Of a stretch of DNA of 64,000 nt, positions 39,111 to 51,921 are shown in pieces (position 1 is the stretch's first letter; every line of letters begins with the position of its first letter). The notes under the pieces were generated by a model. The model ran no database searches. It saw only the letters and a program-made list of their open reading frames with translations, and was not told the origin of the DNA. The stretch spans positions 434,001 through 498,000 of the forward strand of contig BLAL01000197.1 in the NCBI GenBank assembly GCA_015698045.1, in the 5' to 3' direction. Position numbers and translations under genes: made by a program. Origin of the DNA: Rhizophagus clarus. Lineage: Eukaryota > Glomeromycota > Glomeromycetes > Glomerales > Glomeraceae.

Positions 39111-41327
39111 GGGGTGCCGTAGGGTACAGAAAGGTTGCTCAATTTTCATTATACTCATGACCATCATCATGCCCAACTTTAGGCATGATCATGAAATTTT
39201 TTTGGATTCTTCATGTCCAAATTTGGACTTTTACCAAATTTTTTGGTCAAAAATTCGTCAAAATTTTGCTTCTCATATAAATGATTTTTTTTAATAAGAT
39301 TTCAAACATTTATATCAAGAGAAAGTTCGCAATGTTTTCATTATAAATTAATTATTATAAGAAATGATTTCGCACTGTTTTTTTTAAAATGTTTTTTTTT
39401 TATAATCAAAAATACTAAAAAAGCATTCATTTTTTGTTATCGCCGTTTTCAAAATGATGTACGCAGTTATATCTGAATAAAAAAAAGAAAACTGAAAACC
39501 GGATGAAACCCAGATGAAAACAGAACAAAAAATGGATGAAACCCAGATGAATATTGGTATCCGAATATTCCATCACGAATAAATAGCCTATATCATTTTG
39601 AAAATGGCGATAATTAAAATGATAAAAAAATATTCTTTAAATTTTTTAATTAAAATGATTAAAAAATCATTTTTTTTAATTAAAACGATTAAAAAATCAT
39701 TTTTTTTTTGTTAAAACAATTAAAAAAATCATTTTTTTTTCGTTAAAATGATTAAAAAAAAATCATTTTTTTTTGGTTAAAACGATTAAAAAAAATCATT
39801 TTTTTTCATTTTTTTTTTAATTAAACCAATCAAGAAAAATTGTTAAAACAATTTAAAAAAATCATTTTTTTTTGTTAAAATGATTTAAAAAAATCATTCT
39901 TTTTCATTTTTTTAATTTCATTTTTTAATTAACCCGATCAAAGAAAATTTTTAAAATGTAAAAAAAATCATTTTTTCATTTTCAAAATGATGTACGCAGT
40001 TATATCTGAATAATAAAAAAGAAACTTGAAAATAGGATGAAAACTGGACAAATATCGGTATTCAAAAATTCAATCAAATAAATTGCCCACACTATTTTGA
40101 AAATGGCGATAATCATTTTAATTGAAAGAAAACCGATTTTTTTTAATCATTTAAAAGAAAAAATGATTTTTTTAATCGTTTTAATTAGTGCTCCTACCGG
40201 GTCAAGTCGGGTCGGGTTTTGAGAATATATTCGACCCGACCTGAAGTGAAAAAGGAGAGACTCGTATATACCCGGGTCACACAATTTTATAACCCGAAAT
40301 CGACTTGACCCGAGCATAGTCTGACCCGTATAAACCCGGGTCTAAACTCGAATTTTTGTTATACATCAATCATATCAATCAATATGATAATAACCGATAA
40401 GAAAATTGATCTACGACAACGTTAAGTTCGCACAATGCTTATTGGAATCACCAATTTTACGATACTAGATTAAAAGAAATGTCTGATCAATACTTAACAT
40501 ATATTTCAGCATAAATTTTTTTTACTTACGGACAATTGAGACACTCAACTTCACGATGAGTTTTTGCCTTTTCATTGCTTGTGGAAGATTTCTTTCTTCA
40601 AAGAGATTTTGGTAAAAAGCTCACTACGTAAGGCCTTTCTTCGTTGAGTTGGAGGAGTTGTTTGTTCAGTTAAGTCGACAAGCATTGTAGTAGATAATCG
40701 AGTATGAATATAAGGATGGAACTTAATCTATAAAAAAAATAGATATAATCATTCGGGTTAATCCGGGTCAAACCCCGGGTCAAGAAAATGTATGACCCGA
40801 CCCGCCGGGTCGGGTCATGCGGGTCACGGGTCACTAAAATTTTAAATACCGACCCGATTTAAAAGTCGAGTCGGGTCAAAATAACCCGGGTTAACTCGTA
40901 TCGTACGGAGCACTAGTTTTAATTAAAAAAAAGAATGCCTTTTTGGCATTTGATAATTAAAAAAAAAAAATTTTTTTAAAAAAAAATGGTACGAAATCGT
41001 TTTTTACAATTAATTTATAATGAAAACGTTGCGAAGCTTTTTCTTGATGATAAATGTTTGAAATCTAAATATTATTAAAAAAAAGTAACACTTATATGAG
41101 AAGTGAAATTTTTGAAATATGGGATAATTGATATACGAATTTTTGACCAAAAATTCGGTAAAAGTCCAAATTTGGACATGAATAATCCAAAAAAAATTTA
41201 ATTTTCTTATTAGGAAACATGCTGAAAGTTCATCATGAGTATGTCCAAAGATTATGCCCAAAGTTGGGCATTATTATGGGGAAAATTGGTCATGCGCATG
41301 ATGAAAGTTGAGTACCTACGGCGCCCC
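39111..41327. mobile_element. 2.2-kb inverted-repeat element, TIR GGGGYGCCGTAGG
   Basis: The left arm (39111-39450, GGGGTGCCGTAGGGTAC...) is matched by the reverse complement of the right arm (about 41000-41327, ...GTACCTACGGCGCCCC). Homology covers about 300 bp, including CATGTCCAAATTTGGACTTTTACC in both. The interior is made of ATTAAAAAAATCATTTTTTT-type repeats (39600-40170) and holds a nested hAT MITE. No transposase. The target duplication could not be fixed. Confidence 0.75.
40186..40915. mobile_element. hAT-type MITE, 730 bp, 8-bp duplication GTTTTAAT
   Basis: Ends TAGTGCTCC...GGAGCACTA. GTTTTAAT flanks both sides (40178-40185 and 40916-40923). The subterminal regions are full of GGGTCGGGTC/GACCCGACCC motifs, which are GC-rich against the AT-rich host element. 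An 8-bp duplication and TAGTG ends are hAT features. Confidence 0.88.
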
Positions 41328-42561
41328 ATATAAAAATACGTCCAATTTTTCATTTCAAGATATGGTTGTCAATATTTCAGGATAATTTCGGTGCAAAAAA
41401 TGTCTAAGATAATTTGTTAAATGTTTTAATTAGTATTTATTTATTTATTTATATGAAGATATTGAATCATTACAAATATAGATTTTGAACTAATCTAACG
41501 AAAAGTACAGACACTACTACATGTATCAGCCACTTCAGTATGCTAGAAAATGACATTAACACCTATAACTAATGCACTGGGTAAAGGAATAAGAGAGATC
41601 TATAGGTTCAACTGGCGATCCCAAAAAAGAAAAATGCCATATAGTAGGTCTTAAGAATCAAAAAAAGAAATAAAAAAAAAAAATTGAAAAATAATAAACA
41701 GTTAATAAAAAGGAAAAAAGAAAGCCCTTCGAGCCTTCTTTTTTCCTGCTAAATCCTGAATCCTGCGTATGGATGTTCAAAATTACCGAACTTTCAATAA
41801 AAAGTAAGCCAAATAGCACAATTTTATTCCAATAAACTTAGTTTTTATATTATATTTTAACAATTAGTACTTTGGTTGGCCGTGACATCAGATTCCGCAC
41901 TATTATATAATTGGCCCCGATTTACAATATAGGACTCTCTACTTTATATACGGTAAATATGCACACGATTATGGTTTGAAGCATAGCATATCGGATTTGA
42001 GACATATACTAAAATCCATCATAAATTTATTATTAATAATTATTTTTACCAATATTCCTAGATAAGCCATAACTTATATAACAGATAAGACATAATACGT
42101 AGCTATATGAAATCGTTAAAACCAAAAAAACTAAGAAACAAAAATAAAATAATATATATGTTAACAAATAAAAGAAAAAATATTTTCAATAAAAAAAAAG
42201 GTTTGAAACGAAATTGATGTAATAGGATGACAAATATGCAACACATTACACCAGGATTCATACATAACAGATAATCTCACAACAATAATAATCTATCACT
42301 TATTATAACCGCCATAATTAGATTACTAAAATTGAATAACAAAACCTTTATAAATTTTGTTTTCTATTTTAAAGAATTTCAATAAGCAATAAATACGAGG
42401 TATATTTTTCATAAGGAATTCCAAATTTGGAAAGATTAATAGCATATGTCTGTATAATATTTAGCTTAAGCTTAAAAAACAACTAAAATGGAAATGCTTA
42501 TAATAAGGGATTCATAATTTATAACGATTGTTTTTTCACCATATTTGCTAATGTAAAACAA
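41328..42561. other. Intergenic; partial copy of the 61974-63131 element
   Basis: 41785-41965 matches, in inverted orientation, the left arm at 61978-62160 (ACTTTGGTTGGCCGTGACATC, GACTCTCTACTTTATATAC). It is a half copy. No gene is seen in the rest. Confidence 0.55.
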
Positions 42562-43218
42562 TTAATTAAGTAAACAATCAATTATTTGCTCCAACACTTT
42601 AATGTACTCTCGATCATTGAGTGTTGAATTCATATCATATGAAGTGTTAATCGAAGTAGAATTATTTAGAGAAATGTCGGTAAAAATATTAGCTGAACTA
42701 GGAAAATTCTCCGCATCAACAGAATTCTGAACCTGGGGATTTTCATTTATGACCGTATCATAGGTTTGATTATTTTCCACATAGTTCATATGTTTATCCA
42801 AAACAATTTGAATATTATTCTGCTTATAAATAGATTTTGCATCCTTAACAAGTGATTTATAAAAATCCTTTACGTGTTTAGGTTCAGTATTCCAAGAATT
42901 ACTGGCAATTATAGAGACTTCACTCATAGGGGGTAATTTACAATTTTTAATACGATATTCTTTCATCAACGCCATTCTATATGCAATAAAAGCGTTTGGA
43001 AGCGATTTTGGCTTGTCGTTGGTATTGTTGCTTGTAATTAGATCATCTATAATTAAGGTAGAGGGAAATGTTGGTTTGACGATAGTGAGAATATTGTTGG
43101 AATCTTTTCCACCAATATTAATTTTTCTATGTGATTTGGAATTATTCGTATCAATATTAGAATAAATAAACAATGTGTTGCGTTTGCGATATTTTTGTTT
43201 TAAAGAGGTTTTAGTCAT
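42562..43218 (-). CDS. MATA-type HMG-box protein
   Basis: 218 residues starting MTKTSLKQKYRKR. The HMG box lies at about residues 72-137: PNAFIAYRMALMKEYRIK, SEVSIIASNSWNTE and FYKSLVKDAKSIYKQNN. The C-terminal tag NDREYIKVLEQIIDCLLN is shared with the paralogs. No introns are needed. Basic N-terminus as in a nuclear protein. It lies 1.4 kb from a decayed paralog on the same strand, so local tandem duplication is likely. Confidence 0.9.
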   Translation of the reverse strand: MTKTSLKQKYRKRNTLFIYSNIDTNNSKSHRKINIGGKDSNNILTIVKPTFPSTLIIDDLITSNNTNDKPKSLPNAFIAYRMALMKEYRIKNCKLPPMSEVSIIASNSWNTEPKHVKDFYKSLVKDAKSIYKQNNIQIVLDKHMNYVENNQTYDTVINENPQVQNSVDAENFPSSANIFTDISLNNSTSINTSYDMNSTLNDREYIKVLEQIIDCLLN

Positions 43219-43983
43219 GTTAAAATCACAAAAAAAAAAAAAAATAACTTAATAAATTGCAATTTCTTTTAGGGACGTGGAAAACTTGGTCATTTATAAA
43301 ACCAACATCAATATGCTTTTTTTTTTCCAAAAGTGACGCCAATCTTCCTAATTAGGTCCTTGCGTTTTTACGTTTTGTAAATTCATATCTTCAATATAGA
43401 TCACGTGTTGGGATCTGGGACTTGTTTACAGCAATATCAGGACACCTGTCAATTTTATCTATTGGTGAGAATGACTCGGTAGGGACCATGTCCCAAATCT
43501 AATCTTACCTTATTCCGGAGTATAATCTGTGGATCTGTTCTCTGATTTTCAATTTATCTCGGCCGATCATTATAAATGATAACATGATCTACGAGCGATC
43601 TACACTTATGATCATATTCTTTTGTTTTACTTTCAATTGTCTAAAAATTTTATTTTCATCACCGTAATTGTGCATAGGAAACATAGTGCCGAGATCTCCG
43701 ATTTAACCTCACGGGCGTATGTAAAAATAAAGAAATCGATATTTATAGATTAGAATTACTTTAAACTTTTGATACCACTTTTGAAATTTATAAAATTTCT
43801 CGAATTTATTTTTAACATTATTTTTTTAGCATAGTACATTTTTTTTTTTAGATAATAGAATTTATTAATAATCAACCCATAAATCATTTTTTTTAGATAA
43901 TATTATTTTTTCCTGAAGCTAGAGCAGTAAGTGCGCCCCTGCATGTTGGGATTTGTGGCTCGTGCCCACACTCGTCACCCTCC
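43219..43983. other. Intergenic upstream of the HMG gene
   Basis: No gene or clear repeat recognised. GC rises towards the MULE-like MITE that starts at 43993. Confidence 0.4.
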
Positions 43984-43992
43984 CTAATATGC

Positions 43993-44433
43993 GCACGTCT
44001 GAAATCTGTGTCAGGTTGACGGCGCAGTGTGGCGCGGCATTTCTTAAAAATTATAAAAAATAAGTTTATCTCTCAATAAAAAACTCCCAAAATGTTACAT
44101 TAGATGTATTTTTAGCGGCTCTACATGTTTTCTTAAGACACCAAGGTGATTTTGAAGGTCGGTTTTGTCTTTGTATATAAAAATAGAAAAATCTACTTTG
44201 CCGATCATTTCCATAAATGGACGAAGCGAAAAAGAACATTTTAGTTAAATAAGTCAAAAACGACATTCAAAACCGCCTTTGACAACTTATGTAAACTTGC
44301 AGAGCAGTCAAAAATACACTTATTAATGTTACTTTTAAGTTTATGTGACAAGAATATTTTTATTGTTTTGTTTTTTTTGAAAATTTTGCCGCGCCACACT
44401 GCGCCGTCAACCTGACACAGATTTCAGACGTGC
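43993..44433. mobile_element. MULE-like MITE, 441 bp, 47-bp perfect TIR, 9-bp duplication
   Basis: 43993-44039 and 44387-44433 are perfect inverted repeats beginning GCACGTCTGAAATCTGTG. CTAATATGC flanks both sides (43984-43992 and 44434-44442); shifting the ends allows up to 11 bp. Long TIRs with 9-11-bp duplications are Mutator-like features. The perfect arms point to recent movement. No transposase inside. Confidence 0.85.
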
Positions 44434-44637
44434 CTAATATGCGGATAAGCTCAGCCTCAGAAAAATAATTTACCCGTGGCTGAGCGGAAATATATTTAGC
44501 CGCAGCGCCACCACTTCCCCGCTTTAGCCAACCTCTGATTTGGAAAACCTACAAAGGAACAAAGTAACATTACCTTATCTAATAAAGACGAATGCAAAAT
44601 GAGCTATCGATTGTTTTTTTCCATATTAAGTAAACAA

Positions 44638-45205
44638 TTAATTATTTTTTCCAAACATTCTTTGTTTCAACACTCTAATATACTGTTGATCATTAGGTGT
44701 TGAATTCATATCATATGTGTCAGAAGAATTATCTAGAGAAATATCAGTGGAAATACTGACACTAGGAAATTTATTATTAACAGAATCTAAATCTGGGATT
44801 TTCATTTATGACCTTATCGTAGGTTTGATTTTTTTTCATAAACGATTTGAATATTATCTGATTATAAGTTAATTTTGCATTCATGACAAATGATTCATAA
44901 AAAATTCTTTATGTGTTTAGGTTTCATATTCTTAGCGATTTTTGAAACTTTATTCACGAAGGTAATTTATAATTTTAATAATATATATATATATATATAT
45001 TACGATATTCTCTCATCAACGCCATTCTATACGCAATAAAAGCGCTTGGAAGTGATGTTTTTAATTAGATCATCTACTATTAATGTCTATTTTGAGGATT
45101 GTGAAAATACTCCTGTTAGTTTTATCGCTTTAGTTGGGAATTATATGTAACGACATTTGAATTGATAAATGATGCGACGCGTTTACGGTATTTTTGTTTT
45201 GACAT
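44638..45205 (-). pseudogene. Decayed MATA-type HMG-box gene
   Basis: It starts like the intact copies (ATGTCAAAACAAAAATACCG, giving MSKQKYRKR) and keeps the codons for AFIAYRMALMREYR and the tail LNDQQYIRVL. The middle has frameshifts, an AT dinucleotide run at about 44980-45000 inside the box, and lost segments. It is closest in layout to the gene at 42562-43218. Confidence 0.85.
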
Positions 45206-45652
45206 GTTGAAAATTATATAGTAAATATGATATTTCTTTAATTCAGTTTAATAAGTAGTTAAGATACAATTTTAGGGACAGAAAATTTGGCCATTTTATT
45301 AAAAAAAAAAAGCTCGTAATGCCAAGAATCAAATCGCCGAAAATCAATTTCAGTGTTTAATCATCTGGTGCAACGTTCAATGTTCACATTCTTGATATTC
45401 AGAATTTGGATTTTGGTTTTTTTATTTAATATTAATACTTCCAGTACAGTATCCCTATACAATTAATTCAAATTGCAGTCTCATGTTGGATATTTTTTTT
45501 TTTTTATTAAATTTATTTAATGAAGGATAATTAATATCCATTTTTATACCGAACAAGATAACAAATACAAATAAAACTAACATCATATAAATAATATTTA
45601 AATATAAGCTAAAATTAACTATTAATATAAAAATAAGTATGTATAATAATAT
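45206..45652. other. Short intergenic, nothing recognised
   Basis: AT-rich spacer between the HMG pseudogene start and the 3' end of the kinase-Sel1 gene. A T-run lies at about 45490. Confidence 0.4.
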
Positions 45653-47494
45653 CTAACTTATTTTACATGTTCTTTTTTTATTAAGTCTTTTCAATTTAAC
45701 GCTAGCGTTGTTATATCCTTGTTCTGAAGATTTTGAATACCAATATATTGCTAGATCCATGTCTTCTTCGGTTCCAATCCCTTTCTCATACATCTCTCCA
45801 AGATCATGTTGAGCTATAGCCATGCCATCTCCTGAATTAGCCGCTTTTCTACATAGATTAAAAGCTTTCACGTGATCTTCATTAACACCTTTACCATATC
45901 TATAACATTGGGCAAGATCATAAGCTGCTAAGAAACTTCCATTACTTTCACCTTTTATAAACCAACTTACAGCTTTTGCTTCATCTTTTTCGACACCTAT
46001 TCCCTTTTCGTAAAAATATCCAAGTTTTGCCTGTCCTATCGCAATATTTTTCTCAGCAATTGTTTGATAACAATCAAAAGCTAATTGTAGATTTTTTTTA
46101 GTTCCATGCCCATATTGATTACATGCTCCTACATAATATAATGATAATATGTGATTCTGCGCAGAAGCGTTCATGAATAAATAAAATGCAAATTCATAAT
46201 TCTTATCTTTTATAATTCCAAAATAATTAAAATATCCTAATAAAAATATATTATCGGGATTATTTTTATTATTTATCAACCAATTATAGATCTCTTTCTT
46301 ACTAATTTTATGATCATTGAGGTAATCTAACACATATTTTTTTCTTATATTTAAACTTTTTCCTTCATTTAATATTTTAAAATAAAGTTTTGTTATTTCA
46401 TCGACATTGTTACTTAAATCTCTTTCAATAAATTCTTCTTCTGAAGATCTCGTAGATTCAATTTCGACCGTCGTATTTAATAAATGATCATTACTTGAAT
46501 GTGTACTAATTACATTTGAACTAGGTTGTGAATAATCGGTTGTTTCAGTTTTTTCTTTAAATTTTTCAACTAAGGAAGTTAGTTCCCCATGTAATGAATC
46601 AAGTTCTGAAACATTTAAATCGTTTGTAACCATTTTGTTAAATTTTTTCGCCAATTGAGATAATTCTTCTTGTAATGGACTTTCTGGAGGAGTTTTCTTA
46701 CGATACGGTAGTTCTTCTGGTTGAATATTCATTTTTAATCTTTCAACTACTTCTCTCATATTTGGTCGATTAATCGGCTCACCGTCCCAACATTCTAAGA
46801 AAATAATAATCATAAAGGACATTGTTATTAATATGAAACAACGTTTAAATAAATAAATTTAAATAATTAATTACCTTCGTAAAGCCTAACATAATCGGGT
46901 GGTGTATTAGGAACAACTGTTTCCCTTAAACCACCCATAATTTCCATAGCTAAATCAATATCATATGGTTCATTTTCTTTATAGGGTGGTTTGCCGCTTG
47001 ATATTTCCCATAATAATATTCCAATACTATACACGTCACTTTTTTCATCAGTTTTCTGTGTTTTTCGTTTGCTAAATTTTTTTGGATCCGTATAGGGAAT
47101 TACACCAAATAATTTAGATTGAAGTCTAGATGATTCGTCAATCCTTTTTGATAATCCGAAATCTGCTAATTTAATGACGTTTTGATGAATCAATATATTA
47201 CATGAGTTCTGTTAAAATAAACGGATTGAGTTAAACAAGAAATTATTTTATAATAATAATGAAAAAAAAAAAAATAAAATAAAATAAAAATAGAAATTCA
47301 AAACATTAAATTACCAGATCGTTATGTACAATTCCTTCATCATGCAAACACAAGACAGCACAAGCCAATTGATAAGCCATATTATACTTATCATTCCAAG
47401 TGAGATTTTCAAAATTTTCATTTAGATAACTTTTAAGATTTCCTTGGTCAGCATATTCCAATACCAAATAATAATCTTTTCCTTTTTTATAATC

Positions 47495-47526
<32 letters not shown>

Positions 47527-47994
47527 AAATAAAAAAAGAAATAATATTCTTAAATAACTTTGAATAAATCATTTAAAAACCAAGCATCATCATTACACAT
47601 ACCTAAAGCGGGCTTCGTAATCCCATAAAATCTAATGATATTATCATGAAAATCAACTTCTCGTTGTAATTTGAGCTATGAAATGAATAACATTACGAGA
47701 GTTAGAAAATTTGTTAACTTTTTTTTTTTTTAAGATACCTAGAAAAATTTTTTTTACCTCATTAACTATCTCCTTTATGGTAACGTTGTTTAAGTTAAAA
47801 AAAGACTTTAAGGCAAAATATTTATCAGTATTTTTAAATTTTGCCTTGAATACTTGTCCGAAACCTCCGGAACCTATTTCTTGAATACAACTAAATTTAT
47901 CATATTCATAAAGTCTAATATGATTATTTGTTATGGCTTCTTCAATCCAATCAACTATTTCAGTTTCGGTTTTAATAGTTTCAATATGTTCCAT
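45653..47994 (-). CDS. Tyrosine-kinase-like protein kinase with C-terminal Sel1 repeats, five exons
   Basis: Proposed exons (minus strand): 47994-47758, 47675-47603, 47493-47315, 47208-46875, 46794-45653; all four introns (80-109 bp) are GT-AG and phases fit, giving 654 residues. Motifs in order: IGSGGFGQVFKA, Lys in YFALKSF, LQREVDFHDNIIRFYGI (exon 2), LVLEYADQGNL, catalytic HNDLNSCN split over exons 3/4, LADFGLSKR, GVIPYTDPKKF, SDVYSIGILLWEISSGKPPY and ECWDGEPINRP. A Ser/Glu-rich linker follows, then about five Sel1 repeats (YGHGTKKNLQLAFDCYQ and others). This is the reverse domain order to the split gene at 14957-34305. HRD is HND, and APE is DPK, but catalytic Asp and Lys are present. Likely a cytoplasmic signalling kinase. 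Confidence 0.88.
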
Positions 47995-50900
47995 TTTATG
48001 AATTTTTTTTTTTTTTTTTTTTTATTATTTCGTTAATCTAGGGAGGAAAGTTCAAATGAATAAATAAATGTTCTTTTTTAGTAGTCAGAATATTTATTAT
48101 CCATTTTATTTGTCGTACAGGATAAATATGTTAATGACGTTCCCTTAATCATTCACTTTTTAAAGAAACAACATGCACAAATCAGCGTGTGGCGATCACA
48201 AAATAACAAGTACGTATTTTTCAGTGGACGAAATAGACAATATTTTTTGGACATGAACAGGAAATTTAGACTTATGCCACACGACAATATCGCATTAACT
48301 TGAAACGCTCCAATAAAACCATAAAAAAATAAAAAAGGCATACCTTCTTAACTGAGCGGCCCATTCCACGCTCGCTCACCTAATACGTTTAAGTAATTTG
48401 GTTCAAGTTTAAAGAAGCGACAATTTCATTAAACCTTTATTTAATATTAATAGCGCGTAAAATGTATGTAAGTCAACATATTAAAATGAAAACTTCGGAG
48501 AGAAGTTAGACGGCAAACAAATTTCTCGTGACCGGCCGAATTTTTTTTTTTATAGTAAAGTTTTATCACGCGACTTTATATAATTTTACTGTTTAAATTA
48601 ATTTCGTTTGGTATCTTTGCCACTTTTTTTATGCTTGAACTGTAACATAAAAATTTTTCATCTACGCCGACTAACTGAAAATAAATTTCTTCAAATAAAC
48701 CACTTGAATAATAATAAAAACTCCTATTGAATTATTACATGATAATATATCAACTTTACCCTTTTAAAATTTCTTCTACATCATCTCATTATTAGATTCA
48801 TTTTCTATATTCGTTCTGAATTTATAAGTTGATTATTTCTGCTATAATGTACAAGATATAGATAAATACCATATTAAATATTTAAAGTGACCATGTCTTT
48901 TATTTATTACAAATTGTAAACCTGATAAACCGTTTGTTTTTTCTTATTCTTTCTCTTTTTAGGTTTTAATTTTAGGATTTTTTGTCCGTTAAAAATTTAC
49001 TTGTCTTTGTGTTTTCTACAAGATTTTTTTGTTTTTTACATTTTTTTTGAATCTTAATAATATGCTAATTAGGTAAGTCATACGTTTTATGATTTCTTTT
49101 TTTTTTTAGGAACGCATGTTTTTCTATTTCTTTTCTTTTAACCATTTCTTCCATTTCCTTTCTTTAAGACGCTTTTGTGGAAAATTTATATTTCTTTTTG
49201 TTTTGAAACGTGTTTTAATCCTTATATTTTAACAGTCTCCTTTCTTTCTTTTTAGTTTTAGGAACATTTGATGGTATTCTTTATAAAGATTCCTTTGTTT
49301 TCCTTCCTAAAATTTTAGAACATCCATATCTGGTTCTGGTCTAGAAGTGAATTATATATTTTATCATTATAAATTTGTAGTGACACTATTTTGTAATTTT
49401 TTGTTAAAAAAAATAAACTTTTGTCACGTGGTTTTATATATAACGTGACGTCACCAAAATACATTTAGTTGAAGAAAAATACAAATGTTATAAAGATTTA
49501 GTTAGGCATAAGATAAAAAAAATAGCATGTAATTTTCTAAGAAAATTCTTCCGGTTTATTATATTGATGTGAAAAATTTCTGAACTGATAATCGAGTCAA
49601 CATTGAAAAAGGGTTTTTACTATTGTAAAGCACAATTGCTAAAAAAAAAGAAAAAAAAAGAAAGATGATCAAGATCAACGATCAAAAAGAATGCAGTAGA
49701 TGTAACATATTTATATTCATATAACAAAACACGTTTGATATATAATAAAAATATATAATAAAAATTATATAGATAAAAAAAAAACCGTGACCTGCGCAAA
49801 GATGGTCAGTCGGTCTTTTTTGTTCAGGCCAGTCTTTAGGAAAGTAACAATATTTGTACCTTGAATTTTGTAGCATACTCTTCCTAAAATCATTATTGGT
49901 AACGGTAAGAGTTATAAAAGATCGGAAAAAATGACATTTTATTCCTTAGATGCTGCATTGCTGCTGATTGGATCAAGATCAAAATTTGCTGTTTATTAAT
50001 AACCCTCAATTTATTCTACAGTTAGTATTGAGAAAACAACTCTTTGGAAAGCAAAATTCTCTGAGCTTTTTACTAGAGAAAAGAACTTCCATCAGATCAT
50101 AGAAATATAAAAACTCATCTAGAAGTTAAATGTTTGAACTGCCCGTGAGTACTTTTTTTTTAGAAAAAAAAAATGAAAATTTGCTTTTAAATATTCACAA
50201 GTATTTTTATAAAAAAAAATTAAATATAAATCTATGCTAATATCCTATAACTATTCTATATCTATTAAAATTTTAAGGATAAAACATGGATTTATAAGAT
50301 TTATGATTCTAATACAACCATGATATGTTAATACATAATACATAAAATGATAAGATGTGAATATTAAAATAATTCATTCGTACATGTATATGTTTGAAAT
50401 GATGGAATAAGGAGAATTTAATTAGAACTAATAAAGATTTAAATAAAAATTCTTTTTTGTAAAAGTTGTGCGATGTAAATTTGTTAAAATTTTATTTGAT
50501 CCGAGTTATTTGGGGTTAGCTATATCGAGTCGGATTAGAGGTCAGGTTATATAAATAATATTTTTGCAGTTTGGTTTTTATATTCGGGTCTAGTTCGAAT
50601 ATATCCTCAAACCCGACCCTTTCGGAACATTATCTACAGTGCCACAAAGTTTTAAGGCGCAGTCTCTGTTACTTATCCAAATATTCCAAAGACCATTGCG
50701 GAGCTATGAGACTATCTTAGCGCTCTCGTCATTTTGAAATTTTATGTTGTGGAACTTAGTTATCACAAGAAAAGTAAGGATCTTTATTACTTTTATGAAA
50801 AGGTTCAAAACACGGAATTCACAAGCAACATTCTTGAATGGGTAATGATAATTTTTGTGCATTCTTCGGAAAATTATAAATCACATTTGTTTGTTTTTCA

Positions 50901-51921
50901 ATTAATATGGTAAGTACATTTCAACCAAAAAAATACCTTTCTATATATGAAAAGGTTAAAAACTTGATAAATTTACTTGGCAAAACTACCTTAATAAGAG
51001 GAGCATTGTTAACTTTCCATTTTAGCAAAATATATCTGGTCACTAGTGTTACTACGTCATGTAGTACCAGTCATAGGTTTCTATAAGTTGCGTGCCGATC
51101 AATCGATAACTCGCACGATGTATAAGAAAGAGTATTGAATGATCAGCGAAATGATGATGTATTTGTATTTGTCACTCAGTCATGCATTATTTTGCCACAA
51201 GTAATCAAATGACCAATTGTTTATCTAAACAAAATTTTAGAATCAAATATAAAATTTCTGGGGCTGATAAATGTAACACTCTTTCGTTTGAGAAGAAACA
51301 GATTTTTATTCGGGGATTCTTTGCTATCTGTTTATTCTAAATGGTAAAAGAATTATTCTCTTAATCGATATCATTTAGTGAGCTATTTCTCCGATAACCT
51401 TTATTTGTTACGCTAATACATTTTTTTTATACAGTATAATGTTGACCGGAGGTGATGTTTAATTTTAAGTTAAGTTCGAATTTTAGAATTATTCTAAATC
51501 TTCGATGTAACCTACCTTTTCTTATTACGATCATCATTTTTAAATTTCAGCCCATCAAGCCACCGGATCTTCATTAATTTTTTATTGGATATACAAAAAA
51601 GAACTGATTCACGAATCAATTAAAAACTTCCCAGGATCCGTAACTCAAGTTCCGAATTTAGTAAATAAAAAAACTAGAGAGTATGAAAAATTGGGGTTAA
51701 TCATAAATTCAAAATTATAAATCATGATTCAAAAAAAAAAAAAAAGATTGATAAAATGACAGAGCACAAAACAGAGACATATAAGGGCCATTTTTTCAGT
51801 AAAGAATCAAAAAAAAAAAAAAAAAAAAAATTGAGTTGAAAAAAAAAATTATTTTGTTTTCTGTACCACACGACATTTTTTACGTCACCATACATAATTT
51901 TATCTTAATATTAAATTAAAA
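47995..51921. other. 3.9-kb AT-rich intergenic region
   Basis: No convincing gene. A T-run at about 48007-48023 precedes the kinase gene. 50510-50640 contains degraded GGGTC/GACCC and GGTCGGATT scraps like the hAT MITE ends. A possible gene remnant at 50710-50841 is listed separately. A-rich runs at 51730 and 51812-51845 precede the F-box gene. Confidence 0.45.
50710..50841 (+). pseudogene. Possible remnant exon of an unknown gene
   Basis: 44 open codons with protein-like composition (ALVILKFYVVELSYHKKSKD, then LYYFYEKVQNTEFTSNILEW) that end at a GTAATG donor-like site. A TGA lies just upstream (50707) and similar-looking codons precede it. No start and no known domain. Confidence 0.25.

Noticed and set aside
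39037..39294. 85-codon frame, and its counterpart at 41010-41261
   Set aside because: Both lie in the inverted arms of the 2.2-kb element; similarity to each other comes from the repeat, not from coding.
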